64,000 nucleotides of DNA from Pleodorina starrii (Eukaryota > Chlorophyta > Chlorophyceae > Chlamydomonadales > Volvocaceae). Below, piece by piece: positions 23,501 through 32,966 of the stretch. The stretch covers positions 558,001 to 622,000 of the forward strand of contig BRXU01000031.1 of NCBI GenBank assembly GCA_030267565.1, in the 5' to 3' direction. Each line of letters opens with the position of its first letter. The stretch's first letter is position 1. Below the pieces are notes generated by a model. The model made no database searches. It was given only the letters and a program-made list of their open reading frames with translations, and was not told the DNA's origin. A program made the translations under genes and the position numbers.

Positions 23501-24506
23501 CTGTGCCCACGCGCGCGCCTGTGCTGCCTGCAGTACCTTCGGTGCTTCCGCTGCCAGCGGGCGCGTGGGAGGACTGAGCCTCGCCGGGCGTCCCGGGCGT
23601 GGCTGCAGAGAGCCCCGACCCCGAAGAGTTGCTGTCAGCAGCGTCGCCCGAGGCGGAGGGCGACTGTTCCCGCTCGCGGGGTAGCTCCACGCTCCCTGCC
23701 GCTGCCGCTGTCTCGGTTTGCGTGAGGGTACGACCCGACGCGCGAGCTGCTGCTGCCGGAACCGAGGAGAGGAGCTGCGTCAGGAAGCCAACGCTCTCGT
23801 CCCGGTATGGCACCACGCGCTCCAGGACCTGACGAACGGGGTAAACCAGCGTGCGAAGGCGAGGGTGAGGAGACGCACGCTTAGATGGTGATTACGCCAC
23901 GGTGACGTTGTAAGAAAGTGTGGCAACGGGACAAGGCCATAATGTGGGCGCCTGAAAGCTGGGCCTTACCTTAAGCTTGTTGCGCAGAAAGATATTTTCA
24001 TTGCTTAGCTGCTTGAACTGCTCTTGCAAGCCGTCAAGACGCTGCTGCAAATCGGGCAGCCGAGGCTTAGGCTTGCGGCCCCGCCTGCGGGCCACTGCTA
24101 CCTCTCCAGCGTATCCGATTTTTGTGGACATTATCGCTGGAAAGTTTGTCCCCAACGAAAATCCCGGCAAAGGCATGCCTGACGTTTCCCCAATAAGCGG
24201 CGCTCTGCTCTCTCCCTGCGCAAGCTGAAGTTGTGTGTGCTGCGCAAAGGTTTGAGCCTCACTCAAGGCTGAGAGCCGGCTGGGAAAAGGCAAGCTGATT
24301 TCGGCACCTTCCGAGCCAGGTCCGGTGACTTGGCCATATTCCGCGGAAATGACGCTGCTGACTTCACCAAAATCATTGTCATCGCCTATGCAATGCCTCA
24401 ATAGGCTCGTCACGCCAGGGGATTGAGGCTGCTCGTTAAAAAGAGCAAAGACGTCGTCATCAGCGAGATCCATCCGTATTAAAGGATTGTCTTCAGCCCA
24501 GACCAT
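20543..24506 (-). CDS. AT-hook/leucine-zipper (bZIP-like) putative regulator, paralogue A
   Basis: Seven exons join perfectly in phase: 24506-23970, 23828-23202, 23026-22887, 22464-22403, 22161-21977, 21658-21561 and 21230-20543, giving 778 residues. The acidic, low-complexity N-terminus leads to an AT-hook-like basic motif (RRRGRKPKPR, residue about 140). A heptad leucine-zipper segment follows (LQQRLDGLQEQFKQLSNEN) and continues across intron 1 into VLERVVPYRDESVGFL. The conserved C-terminal part contains LERFLERALSYMD, YMNVETGQPERPSDSFW, ELAEQLERNVLKEHQ and VLTPMQVAKALSIAYPYIPD, before an Ala/Gln-rich tail. The layout resembles algal bZIP proteins, but the bZIP basic signature (Asn-x7-Arg) is absent. 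A DNA-binding regulatory role is inferred; the C-terminal region resembles no domain I can name. Its tandem paralogue lies 3.5 kb upstream in transcription direction. Confidence 0.72.
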
Positions 24507-25399
24507 CGATGAAAAATGAATAATTTCCCAAAGCAGGTGTCAATAAACAACGGGTGTTATTCGAGGGGGTGGAACCCCCAGGAACCCCTAGCGTACGGTC
24601 GCGTAACCCCGATCACTTAATACATTTGTGTGAGGTCTACTTCAATGACATACTTGCGCGCTCATGGCGCTCAATAATTGCAGGGTTCCGGGCTGTGGAC
24701 CGACAACGACGCATCCCATAATGCGGCACCAAAATCCATTGGCCGTGTAACATACTTGTTTAAAAGGAGCCCTTTTATGCGTGGATATTAAATCTGCCAT
24801 ACTGAAGAAGTTATTCGTCTGTACTTTTCTCGGTGTCGGCGGCAGTTCGGCAGCGCTCTGTCAGTTTCAACCATCAGCTACGCTCTGCACATGTTTGTGC
24901 GTACTACTACTTTTTCCTTGATTTGCACAGGGCGTAAGGCACTTTTTTTCAGCTTGCTTACAAGGATGATGGACAACTCCATCGGGGCTTCCTCCGGCCG
25001 GATACGCGCTCGCCACGCTTGTCATTCGATTGTAGGAACAGGGCTAGATTTCAGCTAGCTTCAGACTAGTCATGCGTGCAGTGGACTGCTGTGTGAGAGC
25101 GCTTTGCAGTGGGTGCATTGCGCGGCGGGCGGGTATTTAGTGACAGCTGTGACCAAGGTGACTAGCTTTCAAAGAGCAACAAAGGCGCATATGACAGCGG
25201 CCGGTCGTGCGGCGCCGCTCCGTGTCACTTCTGAGCCACAATGTATTTTGGTATGCGATCGCATAATCGCTCTATACGACCTCGTACGGACAGGTACAAG
25301 TTTACCGGAAATTGGGAAACAACGGAACTCCTGCCACATTGCCCTCCCGCACAAGATATCGGGTAATACATGACCGCCAAAGAGCTTCAGTGCGTTGCG
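24507..25399. other. Upstream region of paralogue A, no gene seen
   Basis: Relatively AT-rich sequence upstream of the paralogue A start codon, presumably its promoter. No coding exon, tRNA or clear mobile-element end was found. Short open frames here lack homology or coding bias. Confidence 0.45.
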
Positions 25400-25740
25400 G
25401 CTGCATCAAATTACGTGGCCAAAAAGTCTAACCATGTAAACCATGCGCCGTACTTTGGCCACCCGAAAGTGATGAAAGTACGACATCAGCTCCCCGTAGC
25501 ATTGTTCCCCGTTGTTTTCTCGCCTTTTCGTGTTTGTTTGGCGGTTCAGCGGTACTTATCGTCGGCGATCTTCATCGCGTTCCCACTGCGAACTTCTCGC
25601 CAAACATACTACCGGTACATGACGAAGGGCAACTCCGCACAAGCGCAGCGGCAGCAGAGCACTGCTCCTATGCACTATGCTCAAGCCAGGCATGTGTCTG
25701 GAATCAAGGCTCCCACGTGTCATGCTGAATATCGCGTCAT
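25400..25740 (+). pseudogene. Pif1-type helicase-like fragment, probably transposon-derived
   Basis: The plus-strand frame starting near 25520 contains LFGGSAVLIVGDLHRVPT. This resembles the FGG-x-x-x-(L/V)-x-GD-(F/L)-x-Q-(L/V)-P stretch of Pif1-family superfamily-1 helicases, as found in Helitrons and other mobile elements. The match covers only this motif. No nucleotide-binding P-loop, downstream helicase motif or Rep domain was found, and the frame closes after about 60 codons. The surroundings (dispersed repeat, then LINE) suggest transposon debris. A chance match to one short motif cannot be excluded. Confidence 0.35.
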
Positions 25741-25877
25741 CATCTATCACCGCATTGACTTTCAAATCTGCAACATAGCGCGCGAGCTCGAAGAGTGCTA
25801 TATCACGCACGGCCTTGATGTCCTCTGCAATCCCGTGCTACGCGTATTTGCTCAAAGAATTGCGTGGTCATGTCCAT

Positions 25878-26235
25878 TTATGAATAGCTGCCTAAGTAAG
25901 CAAAGCTGCTGGGGTACATGTAACGAACCGATATAAGGCCAGGCAGTTATGTGAATACCTTCTATGATAAGTGCGCGGGAACAGCGCTGGAGAATGCGTG
26001 CCGTACTATTTTCCAAAATAGTACGACCTACAAGCGCACCGGTCCCTTGACGGATAACCGTTGTGGGGGGACGCATGTTACCAGCCATTTTGGCTCGTAC
26101 ACATGTAATGCCTCATGCCTCATACCGGTCCCTCACCTGTCCGGCAGCTCGGCACTCCCGAATTAGTTTCGCTGCCGGCTAGTTCTGCATAAAGTCAACA
26201 TGGACCTTGACAAGGCGCTGGTGCTTCTCGACAAG
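25878..26235 (+). repeat. Dispersed repeat, copy 1 (longer, frame-broken)
   Basis: Matches the reverse complement of 46213-46481 over its whole length, clearly diverged (roughly 80 percent identity by eye). Shared blocks include ATGAATAGCTGCCTAAGT, CCTACAAGCGCACCGGTCCC and AAAGTCAACATGGA. This copy is about 86 bp longer because of an internal segment flanked by ACCGGTCCC direct repeats, and its reading frame is interrupted. It carries the hairpin at 26003-26024. Nothing is recognised in the translation beyond a weak ankyrin-like TGRTALEHA in the other copy. Confidence 0.85.
26003..26024. repeat. 22-bp perfect-arm hairpin in dispersed repeat copy 1
   Basis: GTACTATTTT and AAAATAGTAC arms around a CC centre. 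The related element at 46331-46352 keeps the outer nine base pairs. Confidence 0.85.
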
Positions 26236-26332
26236 ACACAGTGGTCGGTCAGGCCGAGCTTCCGAGAGCCATGCCGACGCCGCGCAGGGCCGTCCGCGGT
26301 CGCAGCCTCTCGCCGACGCCGCACAACTTTAG

Positions 26333-26505
26333 TATAATCAATATGCAAACAATGAGCGCGATGAGACCGCCATCGAGGGCTTGGCGTACTCTGAGAACGA
26401 GCTCTCGCGCAAAGAGGCCGACCTCGGCGCGTCGGGCTCCATTATGGGCAACGACGCTCGCAGGCTTCGTCCTAAGGGTTTAACATCGTGCAGGAGTGAT
26501 ATGAC
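26333..26505 (+). pseudogene. Possible orphan exon fragment next to a LINE insertion
   Basis: An open plus-strand frame with ordinary, charged, coding-like composition (NERDETAIEGLAYSENELS, then RKEADLGASG). It starts just after an in-frame stop and runs into the LINE tail. No family is recognised, no matching neighbouring exon was found and no start codon is obvious. It could be a captured gene fragment or chance. Confidence 0.25.
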
Positions 26506-26516
26506 ATGGGCGCTTT

Positions 26517-26534
26517 GATGATGATGATGATGTT
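26517..26534. repeat. (GAT)n / (ATC)n microsatellite at LINE 3' end
   Basis: Five or six GAT units. In the orientation of the minus-strand retrotransposon they form an ATC-repeat tail at its 3' end, as seen in several non-LTR retrotransposon families. Confidence 0.7.
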
Positions 26535-27352
26535 ACAAGCTTCAACGAGCTCGTACGGCTCAAACGAACCCGGAGGCTCATGAACCGCTTCAGCCACGCA
26601 GAAAAGCATACGAAAACAAGAGAAACAGTAACCAACGAAGCGATGTAACGTCAGGATACAGGAGAAGCACAGACGAATGGCATAACTTGAAAGATAGATG
26701 CCAAGCACAACTTTACGCAGAGATGCATTCTCGCCGTAAGCGGAACATTTCGAAAATAGCACTCGCAAGACCACGCTGGTCGTCAACTTGCATGACATCG
26801 TTAACACACGCACCAACGGGCACACCCAAATCCCAAAGCCTCTGCCGCGCAGACGCAAGCGCAGAGCACTCCAGCAGAAAATGCTTCTCATCCTCCACAG
26901 CACCATTAGAGCGACACGCCTTACACACACGAAGCTCCCTAGACCTGCTGCTCTCGCTATTAATCGCTAAGTCAGACACACACAAACGAAAACGAAGTAA
27001 GGAACGGTGGTGCGCCGGCGGGATGTACCCCTCGAACTGCTTCGGTAACCCCATCCAGTGCTTGTAACGGCACATCTTAACACCAGGCTTCCTGCCGTCC
27101 GAAACGAAAGTGCCCGGGTCCACAGCCAACCTATCACTGCCCCAATCGTCGTTGACGCGACCCCTGAGGGTGTCCATCAGCGCCTCAACGTCAAGCCTTG
27201 ACGTTACCGCCTCAAAACATAGTGTGTACGGAAGGGTACGGACCTCGCGCCAACAGAGATAACGTCCCCAAAACAGCCCATGTAAATCGGGATCCGTTTG
27301 GGCCTGCCACTTCACATGTAAACGTGAGGTAACGTAACGTGTTATGTAAATT
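26517..27352 (-). mobile_element. 5'-truncated non-LTR retrotransposon (LINE), ORF2 C-terminal part
   Basis: The minus-strand frame 27351-26713 (about 210 codons) encodes the region after reverse transcriptase in LINE polyproteins: SLLRFRLCVSDLAIN followed by a Cys/His cluster (VCKACRSNGAVEDEKHFLLEC), the zinc-binding RVT-associated motif. The frame is open with no internal stop, so the insertion is fairly young. The reverse transcriptase and endonuclease domains are absent, so it is 5'-truncated near 27350. Beyond the stop lies about 180 bp of 3' UTR-like sequence ending in an ATC-repeat tail at 26517. It sits between the two tandem paralogues. Confidence 0.72.
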
Positions 27353-27980
27353 GGCTATAAGCGAGGATCGCGCCGTGCAGGCTCGCGGCGGGACCACTCA
27401 CCACTGCACCGGCGGCGGGTGGCGCTGTCCACCTGCGCGCGGCGACCCTGACCTGGGCCCAATCACCTCAAATCTTCCGTACAAGAGTAGAAAGAATGTC
27501 CCGCCTGTTCCGTCCTGAAATTATTTTAACCTCCGTCCTGCCCCCGTGGCCAGTAACGCCTTCGACTATCAAGGCAAACCTCACCACATTAGGAGTTCAG
27601 GGCCCTCTCCGCGCTCAATGCTATACTACTATCTGTACGAATGTCTAAAGCGTCCTGCCCGAGCACATGCGTCAACAAGCAGCTCGCATCATGTTTCGGG
27701 GATTTGGAGGAGTTCATCAGCTACCGGAATCACCCGCACCTAGGTCACCGAATTCCTTAGCGCAACAACTGCCACGCTTGAAAGCCCCCAGCGCCCTCCC
27801 GCTGTCAGCTTAACCGTTCGGACTGTTAAGGTTTATCCCCAGCGTCCTCCCGCCCCCTCCCCAGCCCCGCCCGATCAGACCCCAATCAGACCTCAAAGCA
27901 CTCTTCAACCTTCCCAGGTCCACCTACCAATCTGATCAACCTCCCAACAGAACAACCCATGCACTTCACGCCCACTCCAG
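27353..27980. other. Intergenic spacer downstream of paralogue B
   Basis: No coding exon recognised. The sequence is C-rich on the plus strand near 27830-27930, consistent with the G-rich 3' UTR of the minus-strand gene ending at 27981. Confidence 0.5.
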
Positions 27981-30900
27981 TTACACAGCGCTGGCACCAG
28001 CGCCGACGCCCTCGCCCACAGCTGCCCCTCCACCGCCGACGGCTCCTGAGCCAGCCGGCGAGCCCCGCGGTAGCCCCGGGGGCGTCCCGAACCAGGCCGG
28101 GCCGCAGGCGTGCATGATGGCCACAACGTCCGGTATGTAGGGGTAAGAGGCGGCCAGGAGACGGGCCACCTGGTTTGGGGTCAGCACGCTGTGGAAGCGT
28201 CGGCGGCAGCGGCGGCAACGGCAGCGGTGGAAGGGAGGCGGAGATACGGTGGCACAGCGTCAGCGACAGCAGAGGAACAGCGGAAGGTGACGTGGCGAGG
28301 ACGCGAGGTCGAGCCTCTTTTCCTCGTGCGCTTCGATGAGCTGACCCCAAGTCGCGAAGGTCTGCCGATGAGGTCCGGGCCGCCGGCGCGCCATCGGGCT
28401 GCTTGTGCCGAGCGCCGCGGACAAGGATGTGTGTGAACAGGCGTGCTGTGTAGGTAGGCGCACCAGGCGCTTGTAGGCGCGGATGATACTGTGCAGCATC
28501 AGTACGGCACGAGTACGACGGACCCACCGGGTGCACAGGAAATCCCCAATGTCGATGTGCGCCTGGTGCTCCTTGATCACGTTGCGCCGCAGCCTCTCCG
28601 CCACCTCGTCCACCTCGGACAGTGTCTGCGGACCGATGTGACCGACCCACGGACCACGAGTCAGCCAGGAGCTTAATCTGGCTCTCAACTCACCTAACTC
28701 AACGTGACCTGACCCGACTGAACGTGACCTGACTTCCTGACCTGGCCTGCTGGGCGGTGCTCACGCCTTGCCCACGCACAGCACACCCATGTTTGGGTTT
28801 GGGTTTTCTTTCCTCAAACCAACCCCCAGCCCCGCCCCAGCCCCAGCCCGGCCCCACACCCGCCTTGAACACATCGCCGCTGCTGACCGGCTGCTGGCCC
28901 ACCGCCGCCGCCGCCGAGATGCTGGCGGACAGCTGGCAGGCCAGCTGCAGCCGCTCCCTCGCCACGGGCGCCACGCTGCTCTCGTGCACCCGGGTGGCCA
29001 TGCGGATGTGCTCCAGCTGCTCAGAATCCAGCGGCAGTGAGTCGCCTGCGGGCAGACGGGGGAGAGCGCAGCGTTAGCCCAACGTTAGGGCTGGCTTGCA
29101 TTACCCCGCAACTCCCGCAGGTTAAGCACCATGACCGTCCGCGGCGCCGTCTGTACCGACGGGGGGCCTATGGAGTATGGACGGTTCATCGGTGCGGTGG
29201 GAGAGGCGCCGAAACGGGCGGGCGGGCGCGTCGTTGTCGCCCGCCCTTGACTGCCTGCGTGTGCGAGGCTCGCTTGAACGCCACGTGCCGCGTGTCCCAC
29301 GCGCCAGGGCGGAAGCCGGCTACGGCCCGAGGAGGCACTCGAGCCTCCTTTCCTGAGCTACATACAGTGCTGGCGTGCGGCTGGTGCGGCATCCAGCTGC
29401 AGCCGGTGGCCTCCGGTGCGCGACGTGCTTTGTTAAGCCGCCACCTTTTTGGGGTTTCTGTGAGCGGTTGGGTTGGGGCAAAGTGATGCGGCTCGAGGCG
29501 GGCCGAGAGAAGGGCACATACCGACATACGGCATGGACACGTTACCAGGCAGATAAATGGGCGGCAACCTCGTGTGTGGTTCTCACCCAGAGCTCGCCAA
29601 AAGTCGTCCGACGGCCGCTCGTGGATCCCGGTTTCCATGTTGACGTACCTGCATGAAATGAAGCGCCGGAAACAACCGGCCGCACTCGCACTCGCACCGT
29701 ACACCCAACCTCCAGAGAGCCGTACAGAGCCGTACAGACGCCAAAACAGCTGCTCGTCCAGTCATTAGCCTGCTCCCTCAGCCGATGCAGTCGCGCAATG
29801 ACGGCCTGAACCCGCGTGCAACACCGTCCTCGCGCGCCGGAAGATCCGCACAGACACCCCGGGGCACTACCGTATAGCAGCCAGCAGCACACACAGCGCC
29901 CTCGCACCGTAGACCTCCTCCACAAGGCTACATCCCACACGTGCCTCACTCCGACTTTCGGTCTCAGGACAGCGCAGCTTTACCCCCTGACAACACATAA
30001 AACTCGCTCCGCCGCACTGCCGTACAGAACCGTACCGCCTGGTACGGCTGCCCGGCGTGCAACTGCGCCCCCCTCCCCCCAACTACGTTGCGTTCCCTCG
30101 TCCCGGGCCGATTTCCTTTACCCCCCAAGCCACTGTCCGACTCACAGGCTCTGCACCCAGCAGTGCGGCGCCAGCAGAATCACCTGGTCCATATACACGA
30201 AGGAGCGGTCCAGGAATCGCTGCAGGCGGGCTTGCTGCGGGCTGGCCGGACCGTGCACCTCCGCCGCAGCCACCAGCACAGCCATCTGCCGGACCGGCGC
30301 AGCACAGGTGGGGTGGTGGGGATCAGTGACGGCGGACACGCGCGGCGGCGGGGCACCGCGGGGCACCGCGGGGCACGGCGGGGCACGGCGCGGCGTCATT
30401 CCCTGCACACTCGGCTGCCGCCGTTCGAGTATTGTGGGGCGAATCCGGCCGGCAATGGGGACGCTTGCGGAGGGTGTGATCGGTGCGGCGCGGCGGAGTG
30501 GGCGGAGCGGGACAGCGGAGGAGCACGGAAGGGCAGCTGCGCCGGCGGTCGAGCGGCGCCGCCGGGGCGGTGGTGCCGCTGCACAAGCCATCGCCACCGC
30601 CACCGCCACTGCCCCCGGCAGCACCCACGCGGACCCACAGCTGCTGCTCCGGTCCCGAAAGGCCCGTCGGCTCCCCTTTCGCCTCCCACCTGCATCTCCG
30701 TCTCCGCTGCGGTATTTTCTTTTTACCCACCTGCATCACAAAGTGCTTGTAGAACGCCTGGAAGTCCCGGGTCGTGACGCGCCTCAGCGCCTCCACCACC
30801 GCCGGAGTGACGGGCGGGACCTCGCCGTCGGGGCTCGGGGACAGCGCCACCACCGCCGGGGTGCCAGGCAGGTGCGCCGGCGGCGCCGTCGACCAGGAGC

Positions 30901-32310
30901 CGTACGGCAGCGGAGCGGCGGCAACGGAGCGACCCGTGGGACCACACGTGGGCGCTGACGGCGCCGATGGCCGCAGGGGATCGTGCCCGCCAGCCTGATG
31001 GCTGGCGCCGCTCCCAGCGCCGCCGATACCACCGCTCAAAGCCGTCGGTGCCGCTGTCGCAGCTGCCGCCCCCACAGACGAATGTCCAGCAGTGGGCGCG
31101 GTGGCAGCAGCAGCGTTTGTGCCTGCATAGGAGTGATTCCAACTCGGCGCGCCTGCGGCTGTGCCCACGCAGGGGTACGTCCCGGCGGCGACGCCACCGG
31201 CGCCGCCGGCGGCGGCAGCGGAGGGCGGCCAGGGCGTGCCCCATGAGGTGGTCTCGGAGCTGACTGGTGCCACCGCAGGGCTCGCGGGTGGAGGGGCCGA
31301 AGCCGCTCCAGCTGAGGTGGGCTCCGACGGCTGATGTTGCCAGTACTGCACGGGCGGCCGCTGCGGCTGGCCGTTCTTGATGGACGCCAGGAAGCCGATG
31401 TTGGAGTCCCGGTACGGCAGGACACACTCCAGGAGCTGCAAACAGCCAGAGAGCCAGAGAGGGATATGGGGCGGCGGCGGCGGCGATGGCGGTTCGTGTG
31501 AGAGAAGGTTTATGATACTCCATCGGTAGTAATCGGAGGTACTTGAATTGGGAGGGGCTGGCTCCTTACACCCCCCAGGGCCCGGGGTCCCTCTATGGAC
31601 GCCCTCGCACACCTGAGCCCGCGCGCAACTTATCCTCGGAGGGCGTGTGCTCGCTGCTTCCCGTCCCTGAACCCCTCCCCCTCCACCGGTGCTGCAGCTC
31701 ACACCTTGAGCTTGCCGCGCAGGAACGTGTTCTCCTGGCTCAGGCGCCGAAACTGCTCCGAAAGCGCGTCAACGTGCTGCTGCAGGTCAGGCAACCGCGG
31801 CCCCGGCTTGCGGCCGCGGCGGCTGTTGCCGGCTCCTGCTACTGCTGCTGCTGCTGGGGTGCCGCAGCTGTGCCTGTGGGCTCCGGCCGCTGGCTGGTTA
31901 GGGACGAGGCCAGGCGTGAAGGTCGGCGGCACGGCTGCAGCGGCGGTGTGGCCCGGATGTGGCGCAGTTTGTTGGGCGGAGGCTCCGGGCAGCAGCGGGG
32001 TCCAATCAACGCCCCGCAGGGCTAGATGTAGATCTGCGGACAGCTGTCCAAGCTGGGCGGCACCGCCAAGCTCAGTACCGGGCTGTGCTGTAGCCGTACT
32101 TTGGTTATTTGAGGCAGTCGATAGATTTAAGTTGTTGGTCAGGGCAGGACCCCCAAACAGGACTTGCCCAGGTATCGCGGTGTGCCGATGCGGAAAAGGA
32201 GGGTCATCGGTCATTTTGCAGATGGCATCGTCTGCACAGTCTGTGACCAGGTCCGCGAACAGGGTGCTGAAGCCAGGGGACGGTGGAACACGTTCATAGG
32301 CATCGTCCAT
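27981..32310 (-). CDS. AT-hook/leucine-zipper (bZIP-like) putative regulator, paralogue B
   Basis: Seven exons: 32310-31705, 31435-30731, 30285-30146, 29648-29587, 29045-28873, 28625-28528 and 28188-27981, giving 663 residues. Intron phases (0,0,2,1,0,2) and the 140-, 62- and 98-nt internal exon sizes equal those of paralogue A, proving common descent. It keeps SRRGRKPGPRLPDLQ, the zipper (LSEQFRRLSQENTFLRGKL), LLECVLPYRDSNIGFL, ARLQRFLDRSFVYMDQ, YVNMETGIHERPSDDFW, EVAERLRRNVIKEHQ and VLTPNQVARLLAASYPYIPD. It lacks the long Ala/Gln tail of A; instead the linker between the zipper and the C-terminal region is very Ala/Gly/Pro-rich. The fifth exon donor (28873) is the least certain junction. 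No classical bZIP basic signature is seen. A regulatory role is inferred. The stop codon overlaps a TGTAA. Confidence 0.72.
30339..30392. repeat. GGGGCACCGC/GGGGCACGGC tandem repeat
   Basis: Five or so units of about ten bases within intron 2 of paralogue B. Confidence 0.8.
30690..30730 (+). repeat. Intron-associated repeat, copy beside the paralogue B intron 2 donor
   Basis: Contains the shared core TCCGCTGCGGTATTTTC followed by TTTTTAC. On the minus-strand gene it begins exactly at the GT of the intron 2 donor. Related copies occur at about 255-285, 4905-4933, 10705-10722 (reverse), 34116-34146 (reverse) and 51495-51520. Confidence 0.7.
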
Positions 32311-32966
32311 GATTTAAGTCGGGGCATCCACCCTAGAGGTACAGTACGTGTCAGCAAACTTGAACTGTGACAAGTGAGAAGTGACCTGAGGCTGTGCCCA
32401 AGTAACTGGCACGCGCACCTATGCCGTCGAATTAATTAAAGCAATAAATGAATTCTTCGTGCGAAAGAGAAATACACGTCGAGCTTGCGTCCTCTGTTGG
32501 GGGTCAGCGGGTGGAAGGACAAAGCTAGAGCTGGCAGGGGATGCTTGGGATGCTTTTGCCTCAATGCTACGACCTGTAAATCTGATGTAACCTTAGCGAC
32601 CTGGGACCACACACACACGCAAACGTATGTTTTCCTTGGTCGCACGACACACTCGACCGTTTGTCATTAGTAAGAGGCTACCACATAACTTTACGCTGTC
32701 CATCTCTACCACCTCGTCGGTCCTTATCATGTGAGCCATGGTATGGAATCACTACGCTTAAAATGTAGCCCTCCGTGCGATACCGCTCGTATCGCGCCTG
32801 CGGCCGTTATCCCAGCGCCTCGCCCCATCCCGACCTCGCCCCGTCCCAACGTTGCCCAGGCTCCCAATCGCTTCCAACACCGCAACCGCTGCCGCCTCCA
32901 TCCTGACGCCCTCTTTTGCCCTCAGCCGCCCCCAGGACGAACATGCACCTTCCCCAGGCGCAACGA
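32311..32966. other. Spacer between paralogue B start and TTI2-like gene end
   Basis: Probable promoter of paralogue B (AT-rich stretch near 32420-32450) plus the 3' UTR of the TTI2-like gene. No coding exon seen. Confidence 0.5.

Noticed and set aside
25104..25373. Plus-strand frame of 89 codons
   Set aside because: No recognisable motif; sits in element-rich intergenic DNA.
29816..30958. 380-codon plus-strand frame
   Set aside because: Lies over exons and introns of minus-strand paralogue B. Its Arg/His/Pro/Ala-rich translation is an artefact of GC-rich sequence.
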